Shown here in pieces: positions 18,969 to 28,919 of a stretch of DNA of 64,000 nt. The DNA is from Ramlibacter tataouinensis. GTDB lineage: Bacteria > Pseudomonadota > Gammaproteobacteria > Burkholderiales > Burkholderiaceae_C. Position 1 is the stretch's first letter. Each line of letters starts with the position of its first letter. The position numbers were made by a program, and so were the translations under genes. The stretch covers positions 2,542,001 through 2,606,000 of the forward strand of contig NZ_CP116009.1 in NCBI RefSeq assembly GCF_027941915.1, in the 5' to 3' direction. Under the pieces are notes generated by a model, which made no database searches, was not told the origin of the DNA, and was given only the letters and a program-made list of their open reading frames with translations.

Positions 18969-19334
18969 ATGTTGAACAAAAAGGAACAGCGTCTTCGCCG
19001 GGCCCGCCAGACCCGCATCCGCATCGCCACCCAGGGCGTTGCGCGGCTGACGGTCAACCGCACGAACCTGCACATCTACGCCAGCGTCATCTCCGACGAC
19101 GGCAGCAAGGTGCTGGCCAGCGCCTCGACGGCCCAGGCCGACCTGCGCAAGGAGCTCGGCGCCGCCGGCAAGGGTGGCAACACCGCCGCTGCGCAGCGCG
19201 TGGGCCAGCTGATCGCCGAGCGCGCCAAGGCGGCCGGCGTCGAGAAGGTGGCATTCGACCGCGCCGGCTTCGCCTACCACGGCCGCGTCAAGGCGCTGGC
19301 CGACGCCGCGCGCGAAGCGGGCCTGCAGTTCTAA
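18969..19334 (+). CDS. rplR: 50S ribosomal protein L18
   Basis: 121 residues. [36 protein letters not shown] and the C-terminal [20 protein letters not shown] identify uL18, which carries 5S rRNA into the 50S subunit. The ATG at 18969 is preceded by AAGGAGCG. Confidence 0.97.
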   Translation: MLNKKEQRLRRARQTRIRIATQGVARLTVNRTNLHIYASVISDDGSKVLASASTAQADLRKELGAAGKGGNTAAAQRVGQLIAERAKAAGVEKVAFDRAGFAYHGRVKALADAAREAGLQF

Positions 19335-19352
19335 CGGACACGGATCAGAGAC

Positions 19353-19874
19353 ATGGCAAGAATTCAAGCGAGAACGCAAGCTGACGGTCCGGAAGACGGC
19401 CTGCGCGAGAAGATGATCGCGGTCAACCGCGTCACCAAGGTCGTCAAGGGCGGCCGGATCCTCGGTTTCGCCGCCCTGACCGTGGTCGGCGACGGCGACG
19501 GCCGCGTCGGCATGGGCAAGGGCAAGTCCAAGGAAGTGCCCGCTGCCGTGCAGAAGGCGATGGAAGAGGCCCGCCGCAACATGACCAAGGTGTCGCTCAA
19601 GAACGGCACCCTGCACCACAACGTGGTCGGCCACCATGGCGCCGCGCACGTGATGATGGCACCCGCCCCCAAGGGAACCGGCATCATCGCCGGCGGCCCG
19701 ATGCGCGCGGTGTTCGAAGTCATGGGCATCACCGACATCGTGGCCAAGAGCCACGGTTCGACCAACCCCTACAACATGGTCCGCGCCACCCTGGACGCGC
19801 TGAAGAACTCCACCACCCCCTCGGAGGTGGCGGCCAAGCGCGGCAAGTCGGTGGAAGACCTGTTCGCGGCCTGA
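19353..19874 (+). CDS. rpsE: 30S ribosomal protein S5
   Basis: 173 residues. The RNA-binding part includes [20 protein letters not shown] and [20 protein letters not shown]; the C-terminal part has [19 protein letters not shown]. uS5 contributes to decoding accuracy and mRNA unwinding at the entry channel. It follows rplR by 18 bases. Confidence 0.98.
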   Translation: MARIQARTQADGPEDGLREKMIAVNRVTKVVKGGRILGFAALTVVGDGDGRVGMGKGKSKEVPAAVQKAMEEARRNMTKVSLKNGTLHHNVVGHHGAAHVMMAPAPKGTGIIAGGPMRAVFEVMGITDIVAKSHGSTNPYNMVRATLDALKNSTTPSEVAAKRGKSVEDLFAA

Positions 19875-19888
19875 AGCGAGGACACGAG

Positions 19889-20074
19889 ATGGCCACCCAA
19901 CAGAACACGATCAAGGTGCAGCTGGTGCGCAGCCCCATCGGCACCAAGGAATCGCACCGCGCCACCGTGCGCGGGCTCGGCCTGCGCAAGCTCAACTCGG
20001 TCTCCGAGCTGCAGGACACGCCTGCCGTGCGCGGCATGATCAACAAGATCAGCTACCTGGTGAAGGTGATCTGA
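19889..20074 (+). CDS. rpmD: 50S ribosomal protein L30
   Basis: 61 residues, the expected size. [20 protein letters not shown] and [20 protein letters not shown] are diagnostic. The ATG at 19889 is preceded by GCGAGGACACGAG. rplO begins two bases after its stop. Confidence 0.97.
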   Translation: MATQQNTIKVQLVRSPIGTKESHRATVRGLGLRKLNSVSELQDTPAVRGMINKISYLVKVI

Positions 20075-20076
20075 AC

Positions 20077-20517
20077 ATGGAACTGAACTCCATCAAGTCC
20101 GCCGAAGGCGCGCGCAAGCCGCGCCGGCGCGTCGGCCGTGGCATCGGCTCCGGCCTGGGCAAGACCGCGGGCCGCGGCCACAAGGGCCAGAAGTCCCGCT
20201 CGGGCGGCTACCACAAGGTCGGCTTCGAAGGCGGCCAGATGCCGCTGCAGCGTCGCCTGCCCAAGCGCGGCTTCAAGTCGCAGACGCAGCGTTTCAACGC
20301 CGAGGTGTCGCTGGCGGCGCTCGAGCGCCTGGGCGCGGCCGAGGTTGACCTGCTGACTCTCAAGCAGGCCGGCCTGGTCGGCGAGCTGATCCGCAACGTC
20401 AAGGTGATCAAGTCCGGCGAGATCAAGCTCGCGGTCAAGCTGACCGGCGTCGCCGCAACCGCCGGCGCCAAGGCTGCCATCGAGGCGGCCGGCGGCAGCG
20501 TGGCCTCGGCCGAGTAA
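20077..20517 (+). CDS. rplO: 50S ribosomal protein L15
   Basis: 146 residues. The basic Gly-rich N-terminus ([20 protein letters not shown]) and [18 protein letters not shown] are classic uL15 features; the C-terminal domain is the usual alanine-rich rRNA-binding fold. It follows rpmD by two bases, which implies coupled translation. Confidence 0.98.
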   Translation: MELNSIKSAEGARKPRRRVGRGIGSGLGKTAGRGHKGQKSRSGGYHKVGFEGGQMPLQRRLPKRGFKSQTQRFNAEVSLAALERLGAAEVDLLTLKQAGLVGELIRNVKVIKSGEIKLAVKLTGVAATAGAKAAIEAAGGSVASAE

Positions 20518-20534
20518 GGCAAAGGAAGCAGTGC

Positions 20535-21854
20535 GTGGCCACTAACGCCGCCCAACTGGCGAAGACCGGCAAGTTCGGCGACCTGCGCCGGCGGCTGTTT
20601 TTCCTGCTGCTCGCGCTGGTGGTCTACCGCATCGGGGCGCACATCCCGGTGCCCGGCATCGACCCCAGCCAGCTGCAGGCCCTGTTCAAGGGCCAGCAGG
20701 GCGGCATCCTGAGCCTGTTCAACATGTTCTCGGGCGGCGCGCTGTCGCGGTTCACGGTGTTCGCGCTGGGCATCATGCCCTACATCTCGGCGTCGATCAT
20801 CATGCAACTGCTCACCTACGTGATGCCGCAGTTCGAGCAGCTGAAGAAGGAAGGCGAAGCCGGCCGCCGCAAGATCACGCAGTACACCCGCTACGGCACG
20901 CTCGGCCTGGCGCTGTTCCAGTCGCTGGGCATCGCGGTGGCGCTGGAGCAGTCGCCGGGGCTGGTGATCGACCCGGGCTTCGGCTTCCGCATGACCGCGG
21001 TGGTCAGCCTGACGGCCGGCACCATGTTCCTGATGTGGCTGGGCGAGCAGATCACCGAGCGCGGGCTGGGCAACGGAATCTCGATCCTGATCTTCGCCGG
21101 CATCGCCGCCGGCCTGCCCAGCGCCATCGGGGGCCTGCTGGAGCTGGTGCGCACCGGCGCCATGAGCATCCTGATCGCGATCTTCATCGTCGCCGTGGTC
21201 GTGCTGGTCACCTGGGTGGTGGTCTTCATCGAGCGCGGGCAGCGCAAGATCCTGGTGAACTACGCGCGCCGGCAGGTGGGCAACAAGGTGTACGGCGGCC
21301 AGTCGTCGCACCTGCCGCTCAAGCTGAACATGGCCGGCGTGATCCCGCCGATCTTCGCCTCGTCGATCATCCTGCTGCCGGCCACGGTGGTGAGCTGGTT
21401 CTCCACCGGCGATTCGATGCGCTGGCTGCGCGACATCGCCGCCACGCTGTCGCCGGGCCAGCCGATCTACGTGATGCTGTACGCGGGCGCCATCATCTTC
21501 TTCTGCTTCTTCTACACGGCGCTGGTGTTCAACAGCCGCGAAACCGCCGACAACCTGAAGAAGAGCGGCGCCTTCGTGCCCGGCATCCGGCCGGGGGACC
21601 AGACCGCGCGCTACATCGACAAGATCCTGCTGCGGCTGACGCTGGCCGGCGCGGTGTACATCACCGTCGTCTGCCTGCTGCCCGAATTCCTGATCCTGAA
21701 GTACAACGTGCCGTTCTATTTCGGCGGCACCTCGCTGCTGATCATCGTGGTGGTCACCATGGACTTCATGGCCCAGGTGCAGAATTACCTGATGAGCCAG
21801 CAGTACGAGTCGCTGCTGAAGAAGGCGAACTTCAAGACTTCACTGGGCGGCTGA
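20535..21854 (+). CDS. secY: Protein translocase subunit SecY
   Basis: 439 residues with ten hydrophobic spans; it forms the pore of the SecYEG translocon in the inner membrane. Diagnostic pieces include [61 protein letters not shown] and [20 protein letters not shown]. The start is GTG at 20535, after GGAAGCA. It is followed by infA rather than adk/map, the betaproteobacterial arrangement. Confidence 0.97.
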   Translation: MATNAAQLAKTGKFGDLRRRLFFLLLALVVYRIGAHIPVPGIDPSQLQALFKGQQGGILSLFNMFSGGALSRFTVFALGIMPYISASIIMQLLTYVMPQFEQLKKEGEAGRRKITQYTRYGTLGLALFQSLGIAVALEQSPGLVIDPGFGFRMTAVVSLTAGTMFLMWLGEQITERGLGNGISILIFAGIAAGLPSAIGGLLELVRTGAMSILIAIFIVAVVVLVTWVVVFIERGQRKILVNYARRQVGNKVYGGQSSHLPLKLNMAGVIPPIFASSIILLPATVVSWFSTGDSMRWLRDIAATLSPGQPIYVMLYAGAIIFFCFFYTALVFNSRETADNLKKSGAFVPGIRPGDQTARYIDKILLRLTLAGAVYITVVCLLPEFLILKYNVPFYFGGTSLLIIVVVTMDFMAQVQNYLMSQQYESLLKKANFKTSLGG

Positions 21855-21863
21855 GAGGAGCGA

Positions 21864-22082
21864 GTGTCCAAGGACGACGTGATCCAGATGCACGGGGAGG
21901 TGGTGGAAAACCTCCCCAACGCCACCTTCCGGGTGAAGCTGGAGAACGGTCATGTCGTGCTGGGTCACATCTCGGGAAAGATGCGGATGCACTACATCCG
22001 CATCCTGCCGGGGGACAAGGTCACGGTTGAATTGACGCCCTACGACTTGTCGCGGGCACGAATTGTTTTCCGCGCCAAATAG
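21864..22082 (+). CDS. infA: Translation initiation factor IF-1
   Basis: 72 residues with the S1/OB-fold motif [20 protein letters not shown] and the conserved [19 protein letters not shown]. It starts with GTG at 21864, preceded by GAGAGGAGCGA. IF-1 occupies the ribosomal A site during initiation. Confidence 0.96.
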   Translation: MSKDDVIQMHGEVVENLPNATFRVKLENGHVVLGHISGKMRMHYIRILPGDKVTVELTPYDLSRARIVFRAK

Positions 22083-22112
22083 GGCGGACCAAGAGAATTT
22101 AGGAGAGAAAGA

Positions 22113-22226
22113 ATGAGAGTTTCGGCTTCCATCAAGAAGATCTGCCGCAACTGCAAGATCATCCGCCGCAAGGGCGTGGTGCGGGTGATCTGCACCGATC
22201 CGCGGCACAAGCAGCGCCAGGGCTGA
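22113..22226 (+). CDS. rpmJ: 50S ribosomal protein L36
   Basis: 37 residues, too short for routine ORF cut-offs. It starts with ATG at 22113 behind AGGAGAGAAAGA. The zinc ligands C11, C14, C27 and H32 are all present, so this is the zinc-binding form; the context [20 protein letters not shown] is characteristic. It is placed between infA and rpsM as usual in this group. Confidence 0.96.
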   Translation: MRVSASIKKICRNCKIIRRKGVVRVICTDPRHKQRQG

Positions 22227-22252
22227 GCAACAGGCATCCAGAGGTACAGAAC

Positions 22253-22618
22253 ATGGCACGTATCGCCGGCATCAATATCCCGCCGCACCAGCACGCCGAA
22301 ATTGGCCTGACGGCCATCTTCGGCATCGGCCGCACCCGCGCCCGCAAGATCTGCGAGGCCTGCGGCATTGCCTATTCGAAGAAGGTCAAGGACCTGTCCG
22401 ACGCCGAACTCGAGAAGGTCCGCGAGGCCATCGGCCAGTTCACGATCGAAGGCGACCTGCGCCGCGAGACCACGATGAACATCAAGCGCCTGATGGACAT
22501 CGGCTGCTACCGTGGCTTCCGCCATCGCCGCGGCCTGCCGATGCGCGGCCAGCGCACGCGCACCAACGCCCGCACCCGCAAGGGTCCGCGCAAGGCCGCC
22601 CAGGCGCTCAAGAAATAA
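22253..22618 (+). CDS. rpsM: 30S ribosomal protein S13
   Basis: 121 residues: [38 protein letters not shown], and the basic C-terminus [19 protein letters not shown] are uS13 signatures. It contacts the 50S subunit and P-site tRNA. In many bacteria it begins the alpha operon; here it directly continues the spc genes. Confidence 0.98.
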   Translation: MARIAGINIPPHQHAEIGLTAIFGIGRTRARKICEACGIAYSKKVKDLSDAELEKVREAIGQFTIEGDLRRETTMNIKRLMDIGCYRGFRHRRGLPMRGQRTRTNARTRKGPRKAAQALKK

Positions 22619-22637
22619 ACCGGGAAAGTAATCTCAC

Positions 22638-23042
22638 ATGGCCAAGTCCCCCGCCAACACCGCAGCGCAGCGCGTTCGCAAGAAGGTCCGCAAGAACGTG
22701 TCGGACGGCATCGCGCACGTGCACGCGTCGTTCAACAACACGATCATCACGATCACCGACCGCCAGGGCAACGCGCTGTCCTGGGCGTCCTCCGGCGGCC
22801 AGGGCTTCAAGGGCTCGCGCAAGTCGACGCCGTTCGCCGCGCAGGTCGCCTCCGAGGTGGCCGGCCGCGCCGCGATCGAGCAGGGCATCAAGAACCTGGA
22901 AGTCGAGATCAAGGGCCCCGGCCCGGGCCGCGAATCGTCGGTGCGCGCGCTGGGCGCGCTGGGCATCCGTATCACGTCGATCTCCGACGTGACCCCGGTG
23001 CCGCACAACGGCTGCCGCCCGCAGAAGCGCCGCCGAATCTAA
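22638..23042 (+). CDS. rpsK: 30S ribosomal protein S11
   Basis: 134 residues: [40 protein letters not shown] and the C-terminal [17 protein letters not shown] are diagnostic of uS11, which forms part of the mRNA-exit platform. A 127-base gap with a stem-loop separates it from rpsD. Confidence 0.98.
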   Translation: MAKSPANTAAQRVRKKVRKNVSDGIAHVHASFNNTIITITDRQGNALSWASSGGQGFKGSRKSTPFAAQVASEVAGRAAIEQGIKNLEVEIKGPGPGRESSVRALGALGIRITSISDVTPVPHNGCRPQKRRRI

Positions 23043-23053
23043 GCGCCTGAAGG

Positions 23054-23080
23054 ACACGGTCGGCCGAAGGCGGACCGTGT
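23054..23080 (+). other. Stem-loop between rpsK and rpsD
   Basis: ACACGGTC and GACCGTGT (8-base perfect stem, extendable by two G-U pairs) enclose an 11-base loop and are followed by TTCC. It occupies an unusually long gap in an otherwise tightly packed operon. It may be an attenuator, a processing site or an S4 target; there is no proper U-tract for strong termination. Confidence 0.45.
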
Positions 23081-23169
23081 TTCCAGTTAGTTTCAAAGCC
23101 CACCGCCGTCGGTCCCCGCTGACGGCTCCCGCGGCAGACGGCCGCGGCAGATGAACAAAGGAAAGACAA

Positions 23170-23793
23170 GTGGCACGTTATCTCGGCCCGAAGGCCAAAC
23201 TCTCCCGCCGCGAAGGCACGGACCTGTTCCTCAAGAGCGCCCGCCGCTCGATCAGCGACAAGGCCAAGTTCGACTCCAAGCCCGGCCAGCACGGCCGCAC
23301 CTCGGGCCAGCGCACCAGCGACTTCGGCCTGCAGCTGCGCGAGAAGCAGAAGGTCAAGCGCATGTACGGCGTGCTGGAAAAGCAGTTCCGCCGCTACTTC
23401 GAGGAAGCCGACCGCCGCCGGGGCAACACCGGTGCCAACCTGCTGTTCCTCCTGGAATCGCGCCTGGACAACGTCGTGTACCGCATGGGCTTCGGTTCGA
23501 CCCGCGCCGAGGCGCGCCAGCTGGTGAGCCACAAGGCCATCACGGTCAACGGCCAGCCGGTGAACATCGCCTCGTACATGGTCAAGACCGGCGACGTGAT
23601 CGCCGTGCGCGAGAAGTCCAAGAAGCAGAACCGCGTGGTCGAAGCCCTGCAGCTGGCCCAGCAGGTGGGCATCCCGGCGTGGGTGGAAGTGAATGCCGAC
23701 AAGGCCGAAGGCACCTTCAAGAAGGTGCCGGATCGCGACGAGTTCGGCGCCGACATCAACGAGTCGCTGATCGTTGAGCTGTACTCGCGTTAA
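23170..23793 (+). CDS. rpsD: 30S ribosomal protein S4
   Basis: 207 residues. [20 protein letters not shown], the S4 RNA-binding domain with [31 protein letters not shown], and the C-terminal [14 protein letters not shown] are diagnostic of uS4, a primary 16S rRNA binder and, in E. coli, repressor of the alpha operon. It starts with GTG at 23170 behind AAAGGAAAGA. Stem-loops lie on both sides of the gene. Confidence 0.98.
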   Translation: MARYLGPKAKLSRREGTDLFLKSARRSISDKAKFDSKPGQHGRTSGQRTSDFGLQLREKQKVKRMYGVLEKQFRRYFEEADRRRGNTGANLLFLLESRLDNVVYRMGFGSTRAEARQLVSHKAITVNGQPVNIASYMVKTGDVIAVREKSKKQNRVVEALQLAQQVGIPAWVEVNADKAEGTFKKVPDRDEFGADINESLIVELYSR

Positions 23794-23816
23794 TCGCGAG
23801 GCACCCGAAAAGGAAG

Positions 23817-23838
23817 CGAGGCTGCCCATGCAGCCTCG
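23817..23838 (+). other. Perfect 9-base stem-loop between rpsD and rpoA
   Basis: CGAGGCTGC, loop CCAT, GCAGCCTCG, 24 bases after the rpsD stop. A TTTT run follows only 13 bases later, so it is not a standard terminator. It probably partly attenuates or processes the transcript ahead of rpoA. Confidence 0.5.
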
Positions 23839-23863
23839 TCCTTGTAGAAGTTTTCGTTCCCTC

Positions 23864-23881
23864 GTTGCGGAACACCGCAAC
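23864..23881 (+). other. Second stem-loop in the rpoA leader
   Basis: GTTGCGG, loop AACA, CCGCAAC: a perfect 7-base stem 59 bases before the rpoA start. With the preceding 9-base hairpin it makes the rpsD-rpoA gap a structured region. Confidence 0.4.
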
Positions 23882-23940
23882 TTGGGGCTTCACCAGCCTT
23901 ACCGGTGTAACGAGCCGGGGGTATTGAGAGGAAGTCCTGC

Positions 23941-24930
23941 ATGCAAACCAACCTGCTGAAACCCAAAGCCATCAACGTGGAACAGCTTGGCACCAACCGG
24001 GCCAAGGTGACGCTGGAGCCGTTCGAGCGCGGCTACGGCCACACGCTGGGCAACGCCCTGCGCCGGGTGCTGCTGTCCTCGATGGTCGGGTATGCGGCAA
24101 CCGAAGTCACCATCGCCGGTGTGCTTCACGAGTACTCGTCGATCGACGGCGTCCAGGAAGACGTTGTCAGCATCCTGCTGAACCTCAAGGGCGTGGTCTT
24201 CAAGCTGCACAACCGCGACGAGGTCACCCTGTCGCTGCGCAAGGACGGCGAAGGCGTCGTCACCGCGGCCGACATCCAGACCCCGCACGACGTCGAGATC
24301 ATCAACCCCGAGCATGTCATCGCCCACCTGTCGCAAGGCGGCAAGATCGACATGCAGATCAAGGTCGAGAAGGGCCGCGGCTACGTGCCGGGCACCATGC
24401 GCCGCTACGCCGACGAGCCGACCAAGTCGATCGGCCGCATCGTGCTGGACGCGTCGTTCTCGCCGGTCAAGCGCGTCAGCTACACGGTCGAGAGCGCCCG
24501 CGTCGAGCAGCGCACCGACCTCGACAAGCTGGTGGTGGAGATCGAGACCAACGGCGCCATCACCGCCGAAGACGCCGTGCGCGCCTCGGCCAAGATCCTG
24601 GTCGAGCAGCTGGCGGTGTTCGCCCAGCTGGAAGGCAGCGAACTGGCCGCCTTCGACCAGCCGGTGCAGCGCAGCAGCCAGCAGTTCGACCCGATCCTGC
24701 TGCGTCCGGTCGACGAGCTGGAGCTGACGGTGCGCTCGGCCAACTGCCTGAAGGCCGAGAATATCTACTACATCGGCGACCTGATCCAGCGCACCGAGAA
24801 CGAGCTGCTCAAGACGCCCAACCTGGGCCGCAAGTCGCTCAACGAGATCAAGGAAGTGCTTGCCTCGCGCGGCCTGACGCTTGGCATGAAGCTCGAGTCC
24901 TGGCCGCCGGCCGGCCTCGACAAGCGGTAA
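23941..24930 (+). CDS. rpoA: DNA-directed RNA polymerase subunit alpha
   Basis: 329 residues. The N-terminal assembly domain shows [25 protein letters not shown] and [20 protein letters not shown]; the linker is followed by the C-terminal domain with [20 protein letters not shown] and [20 protein letters not shown], which binds UP elements and activators. The ATG at 23941 has GAGGAAGT upstream. A 118-base gap with two hairpins follows before rplQ. Confidence 0.98.
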   Translation: MQTNLLKPKAINVEQLGTNRAKVTLEPFERGYGHTLGNALRRVLLSSMVGYAATEVTIAGVLHEYSSIDGVQEDVVSILLNLKGVVFKLHNRDEVTLSLRKDGEGVVTAADIQTPHDVEIINPEHVIAHLSQGGKIDMQIKVEKGRGYVPGTMRRYADEPTKSIGRIVLDASFSPVKRVSYTVESARVEQRTDLDKLVVEIETNGAITAEDAVRASAKILVEQLAVFAQLEGSELAAFDQPVQRSSQQFDPILLRPVDELELTVRSANCLKAENIYYIGDLIQRTENELLKTPNLGRKSLNEIKEVLASRGLTLGMKLESWPPAGLDKR

Positions 24931-25024
24931 GCGCTCCGATAGCGCTCCGCCAATACGGAAGACAAGGCTGCTCGCGGCCCCGTTTTCCGATGATGAACCG
25001 CCCAGTACCTGGTACGGCTGGGCG
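24930..25024 (+). other. Structured rpoA-rplQ intergenic region with two stem-loops
   Basis: AGCGCT-CCGAT-AGCGCT (24930-24946) starts on the last base of the rpoA stop; CGCCCAG at 24999-25005 pairs with CTGGGCG at 25018-25024 around a 12-base loop, ending 24 bases before the rplQ start. Neither has a U-tract. Together with the hairpins at 23054, 23817 and 23864, every long gap in this part of the operon carries perfect stems. Confidence 0.4.
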
Positions 25025-25048
25025 AACTAGAACGGAAAGGAAAGCACC

Positions 25049-25441
25049 ATGCGCCACGGCCACGGCCTCCGCAAACTCAACCGCACCAGCGAGCACCGCC
25101 TCGCGATGCTGCGCAACATGATGAACTCGCTGATCGAGCACGAGGTGATCAAGACCACCGTGCCCAAGGCGAAGGAGCTGCGCCGCGTCATCGAGCCGAT
25201 GATCACCCTCAGCAAGCAGGACACGCTGGCCAACAAGCGCCTGGCCTTCGACCGCCTGCGCGACCGCGAAAGCGTCGCCAAGCTGTTCGGCGAGCTGGGC
25301 CCGCGCTACCAGGCCCGCCCGGGCGGCTACACGCGCATCCTGAAGATGGGCTTCCGCGTCGGCGACAACGCGCCGATGGCGCTGGTCGAGCTGGTGGACC
25401 GCCCCGAGCCCGCCGAGGGCGGCGAGACGCCCGCGAGCTGA
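25049..25441 (+). CDS. rplQ: 50S ribosomal protein L17
   Basis: 130 residues. [46 protein letters not shown] and the C-terminal [29 protein letters not shown] are diagnostic of bL17. The ATG at 25049 is preceded by GGAAAGGAAAG. It is the last gene of the spc-alpha operon and is followed by a strong terminator. Confidence 0.98.
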   Translation: MRHGHGLRKLNRTSEHRLAMLRNMMNSLIEHEVIKTTVPKAKELRRVIEPMITLSKQDTLANKRLAFDRLRDRESVAKLFGELGPRYQARPGGYTRILKMGFRVGDNAPMALVELVDRPEPAEGGETPAS

Positions 25442-25465
25442 TCGACCCTTCTGCATCCAGGATGC

Positions 25466-25503
25466 CAACGCCCACGACGCAAGTCGTGGGCGTTGTCGTT
25501 TTC
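25466..25503 (+). terminator. Rho-independent terminator of the ribosomal operon
   Basis: A perfect 13-base stem (25466-25478 with 25483-25495) closed by the tetraloop GCAA, followed by TCGTTTTC. It lies 24 bases after the rplQ stop and ends the 9-kb operon. A short inverted repeat GCATCC-A-GGATGC directly precedes it at 25453-25465. Confidence 0.9.
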
Positions 25504-25734
25504 GGGGGCGTCGAACCGTTTTCCGGGGGGACCCGCAGTGGCTACCAGGCGATCTGGCTGCCGCTGCTGCACGCCGGTGTCGAAAGCATCACTTCTTGAG
25601 ACGGCGTAAAGACCGGGGTGCCGCTGCATCAGACAATTCGACATGCAACACACATCCGGTTACCTTCCGGCTCGGCCCGGACGGGGCGCCGGCCCTCCCA
25701 TCGGCGGCCCCACCGAGTTCTGCAACTCCCTCCC

Positions 25735-26523
25735 ATGCTGGCAGTTGAATCCGCGATCGACATTCCCCCGCAGCCCGACGGCGCCGTACGCAGCGGCAAC
25801 AGCTGCGAACTGTGCGCGACCCGCCCTGCCTGCATCCTGGCCAACCAGAGCAGCATCATGCTGCGCGCCCTGCAGCCGGCCATCCATGAACTGAAATTCC
25901 GCAAGGGCGACGTGCTGCTGGAGGAAGGGCAGCACTCGTCGCAGGTCAAGGTGATCAAGGTCGGCAGCGTCTTCGGCTACCGCTGCGGGCTCGACGGGGC
26001 GTCGCGGCCGATCGGCATCGCAGGCCGCGGCGCCGCCTTCGGCATGTTCGCCTTCTTCGGCCAGCCCAACCAGGTGACCGGCATCGCCGCCACCGCCGGC
26101 CGCGCCTGCGTGATCGCGGTGCCGGCGCTGCAGGCCCGGGCCCGGGAAAGCGCGGTTTTGTCCGAGCAGATCGCGGCCAGCATGGCGCGCGGCTGCGGCG
26201 CGATTGCCGCCTGGTCGGAGTGCATGCGCATGAACGGCATCACCAACCAGCTCGCCTATTCCGTGCTGCTGCTTTCGCAGGCCCAGCGCAGCGCCATCGT
26301 CGAGCTGCCGACCCACTCGGCGCTGGCGGCCCTGCTGGGCACCACCCGGGAGACCATCGCGCGCGCGCTCGGGACGCTGGAACGCCAGGGCATCATCCGC
26401 CGGCTGGAGCGTCGCCTGTGCGAGGTGATGCGCAACCGGGTGCTGAACCTGATCAACAGCAACGCGGCCGGCCCCGGCCGGAGCCCGAACTACCTCGAGC
26501 CCGCCGGCGACGCCTCGGCGTAG
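25735..26523 (+). CDS. FNR-like Crp-family regulator with four-cysteine Fe-S signature
   Basis: 262 residues from the ATG at 25735. The N-terminus holds [11 protein letters not shown], i.e. C24-x2-C27-x5-C33, the same spacing as E. coli FNR C20/C23/C29, and the cyclic-nucleotide-like beta roll has C125 in [10 protein letters not shown], matching FNR C122 (92 versus 93 residues after the third Cys). I therefore infer an oxygen-labile [4Fe-4S] cluster. The C-terminal helix-turn-helix is [20 protein letters not shown], whose recognition helix keeps the FNR/CRP Glu and Arg but has Ala where FNR has Ser. An upstream in-frame ATG at 25618 would add 39 low-complexity residues. It converges on, and overlaps by 34 bases, cheB. 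Confidence 0.85.
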   Translation: MLAVESAIDIPPQPDGAVRSGNSCELCATRPACILANQSSIMLRALQPAIHELKFRKGDVLLEEGQHSSQVKVIKVGSVFGYRCGLDGASRPIGIAGRGAAFGMFAFFGQPNQVTGIAATAGRACVIAVPALQARARESAVLSEQIAASMARGCGAIAAWSECMRMNGITNQLAYSVLLLSQAQRSAIVELPTHSALAALLGTTRETIARALGTLERQGIIRRLERRLCEVMRNRVLNLINSNAAGPGRSPNYLEPAGDASA

Positions 26524-27563
26524 CGCACGATTTCCGGCGCGATCGCCGCCAGCGGCAGTACCCGCTCGACCGCGCCGGCGCGGATCGCTTCGCGGTTCAT
26601 GCCGAACACCACGCTGCTGGCCTCGTCCTGCGCCACGGTCCGCGCGCCGGCGCGCCGCAGCTCCAGCAGGCCGAGCGCGCCATCGGCGCCCATGCCGGTC
26701 ATGATGATGCCCAGCGCACCCGGGCCGGCGGCGCCCGCCACCGAGCGGAACAGGACATCGACCGACGGGCAATGGTGGTGCACTGACGGGCCGCGCCGCA
26801 CCTCCACGCCATAGCCGCTGCCGCCGCGCCGCAGGCTCATGTGCCGGCCGCCGGGCGCGATCAGCACCCGGCCGGGCAGGACCGCGTCGCCGTCGCGGGC
26901 CTCGCGCACCTCCAGCCGGCACAGCGCATCAAGCCGCTCGGCGAAGGCGGCGGTGAACTTCTCCGGCATGTGCTGCACCACCACCATCCCCGGCACCGCG
27001 GCCGGCAGCGCCTTGAGCACGGCCTCCAGCGCCTGGGTGCCGCCGGTGGACGCGCCCAGCGCGATCACCCGCGCGGCGCCATCGCGCCGTCCGCCGGCGC
27101 CGGGTTCAGTGGCGGCCGGACTCGGCACCGGGGGCGAGCCGACCGCGGCCAGGTTGCGCACGTTCACCAGCGCGGCGGCGCGCACCGCCTGCACCAGCTC
27201 GGCCGCCGATTCGTGCAGGTTCCCCCGCAGCGCGGCCCTTGGCTTGGCGACGACCGAGACGGCACCGGCGGCCAGCGCCTGCACCGTCATCGCGGCGCCA
27301 TGTCCGGTGAGGCTGGAGCAGACCACCACCGGCGTCGGGCGCTGCGCCATGAGCCGGCGCAGGAAGGTGAGGCCGTCCATGCGCGGCATCTCGATGTCCA
27401 GCACGATCACGTCCGGCCAATGGCTGCGCATGCGCTGCATCGCGAACAGCGGGTCGGCCACGGCGGCCTGCACATGCAGGCCGCCGTCTTGCGACAGGAT
27501 CTCCGTCAGCGCCTGGCGCGCGACCGCGGAGTCGTCGACGATCAGGACGCCGGTCTTTCCCAT
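26490..27563 (-). CDS. cheB: Chemotaxis protein-glutamate methylesterase CheB
   Basis: 357 residues. An N-terminal receiver domain (LIVDDSAV; phosphorylation site D56 in VLDIEMP; K108 in VVAKP) is joined by a Pro/Ala-rich linker to the methylesterase domain with the catalytic triad S172 (GASTGG), H198 (VVQHMP) and D294 (GMGADG). It removes methyl groups from receptor glutamates and so resets adaptation. The ATG at 27563 overlaps the end of cheD by 22 bases. It is the last gene of the minus-strand chemotaxis operon; its final 34 bases are antisense to the FNR-like gene. Confidence 0.95.
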   Translation of the reverse strand: MGKTGVLIVDDSAVARQALTEILSQDGGLHVQAAVADPLFAMQRMRSHWPDVIVLDIEMPRMDGLTFLRRLMAQRPTPVVVCSSLTGHGAAMTVQALAAGAVSVVAKPRAALRGNLHESAAELVQAVRAAALVNVRNLAAVGSPPVPSPAATEPGAGGRRDGAARVIALGASTGGTQALEAVLKALPAAVPGMVVVQHMPEKFTAAFAERLDALCRLEVREARDGDAVLPGRVLIAPGGRHMSLRRGGSGYGVEVRRGPSVHHHCPSVDVLFRSVAGAAGPGALGIIMTGMGADGALGLLELRRAGARTVAQDEASSVVFGMNREAIRAGAVERVLPLAAIAPEIVRYAEASPAGSR

Positions 27564-28087
27564 GGCCTGCCTGGTGCCGCAACCGCCGGCGCCGACTGCG
27601 CCCGGCGCAGCCACACGTCCCCGCTCCACACATCGAAGATCACGTTGCGGTGGCCCTCGCCCCCGAGATCGTGGGACAGCAGCCGGAAACCCGCCCGCTC
27701 CAGCAACGTCCGGCCGGCTTCCATGTTCCGGCGCGAGACGTCGATGGCGGCCGCGCCCTCGCGCGGCCCGAACATGCAGCCGCCGCCGAACAGCTTGGCC
27801 TGGTAGTCCGCCGGGCCGGTACCGGTGCGCCGCAGCTCCCGCAGCAGCAGTTCCATCGCCTCGTCGCCGTAGCGCCCGTCCAGCGGCTCATCGCCGGCGC
27901 GGGCCCGCGGCCGCGACGGCAGCATGAAGTGGCACATGCCGCCGATGCGCCGCTGCGGATGCCACAGCACGATGGCGACGCAGGAGCCGAGCACCGTGCG
28001 GATGCGTGTCTTCTCGTCGCCGAACCAGAGCTCGCCGGGCTGCAGGAAGACCTCCAGCACGTCCGGCGGCGCGGGCAGGACAGCCAT
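27542..28087 (-). CDS. cheD: Chemoreceptor glutamine deamidase CheD
   Basis: 181 residues. The catalytic Cys and His stand at C36 ([10 protein letters not shown]) and H53 (GMCHFMLP); [10 protein letters not shown] and [16 protein letters not shown] are further family motifs. It deamidates receptor glutamines to glutamates, which creates methylation sites, and can interact with CheC/CheY phosphatases elsewhere. It starts four bases after the cheR stop and overlaps cheB. Confidence 0.95.
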   Translation of the reverse strand: MAVLPAPPDVLEVFLQPGELWFGDEKTRIRTVLGSCVAIVLWHPQRRIGGMCHFMLPSRPRARAGDEPLDGRYGDEAMELLLRELRRTGTGPADYQAKLFGGGCMFGPREGAAAIDVSRRNMEAGRTLLERAGFRLLSHDLGGEGHRNVIFDVWSGDVWLRRAQSAPAVAAPGRPWERPAS

Positions 28088-28091
28088 CGTT

Positions 28092-28919
28092 TCAAGGCTT
28101 CAGATAGATCGCCGGGGCCACCGGCCGCAGGCCGGTGCGCAGGCCGGCCAGGCTCTCGGAATGGCCGATCAGCAGGTGGCCGCCCGGCCGCAGGCAGGCG
28201 AGCACCCGGTCCAGCACGGCCTGCTTGGTGGATGCGTCGAAATAGATCATGACGTTGCGCAGCAGGATCAGCTCGAACTCGCCCAGGGCCGGCAGCGGAC
28301 CGTTCAGGTTGACCTGCTGGAAGCGCACGCGGGACGCCGCCTCGGGCGCGACGGCGAACTGGCCCTCGTGCCGCCCGGTGCCCTTCAGGCAATGGGCGTG
28401 CAGCAGCGCGGTCGGGATCTGGCCGGCCCGCGCCATCGGGTAGCGGGCCTGGCGGGCGCGCTCCAGCACGCGCGAGCTGAGGTCCGAGGCGAGCACCTCC
28501 CAGGGCCGGTCGCCGAGCGTGCTGCACAGGACCAGGGCGATGCTGTACGGCTCCTCGCCGCTGGAGCAGGCGGCGCTCCACACCCGCAGCGGCTTGCCGC
28601 CGGCATGGGCCGGCACGATCCGCTCGCGCAGGAAGTCGAAGTGGCGCGGCTCGCGGAAGAACGAGGTCTCGTTGGTGGTCAGCAGATCCAGCGCGATCTG
28701 CCGTTCGGGCGCGTGGCGCGGGCTGTGCAGCAGCTCGTAGTACTCGCCGAAGCGCTGCAGCCCGTGGTGCCGCAGCCGCGAGGCCAGCCGCCCGGCCACC
28801 AGTGCCTTCTTCTGCTCGCCCAGGTGGATGCCGGCCTCGCGATGCAGCCAGGTGCTGAACGCGCGGAACTCCTGTTCGCCGATCGCCTGGGCCAGCGGCG
28901 GTGGCGGCGCAGGGCTCAC
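28092..28919 (-). CDS. cheR: Chemotaxis protein methyltransferase CheR
   Basis: 275 residues. The N-terminal helical domain ([34 protein letters not shown]) precedes the SAM-dependent methyltransferase with [29 protein letters not shown] and [15 protein letters not shown]. It methylates receptor glutamates. The GTG at 28919 overlaps the stop of the upstream receptor gene (GTGA), so the two are translationally coupled. The long frame extending further upstream is the receptor in another frame. Confidence 0.94.
   Translation of the reverse strand: MSPAPPPPLAQAIGEQEFRAFSTWLHREAGIHLGEQKKALVAGRLASRLRHHGLQRFGEYYELLHSPRHAPERQIALDLLTTNETSFFREPRHFDFLRERIVPAHAGGKPLRVWSAACSSGEEPYSIALVLCSTLGDRPWEVLASDLSSRVLERARQARYPMARAGQIPTALLHAHCLKGTGRHEGQFAVAPEAASRVRFQQVNLNGPLPALGEFELILLRNVMIYFDASTKQAVLDRVLACLRPGGHLLIGHSESLAGLRTGLRPVAPAIYLKP

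Noticed and set aside
25596-25609. TTGAG-N4-CGTAA as an FNR box upstream of the FNR-like gene
   Set aside because: Only the left half resembles TTGAT-N4-ATCAA; the right half is poor. Too weak to call.
25504-25734. Gap between the ribosomal terminator and the FNR-like gene as an RNA gene or riboswitch
   Set aside because: No convincing stem pattern or known motif was seen; it probably contains only the promoter of the regulator.
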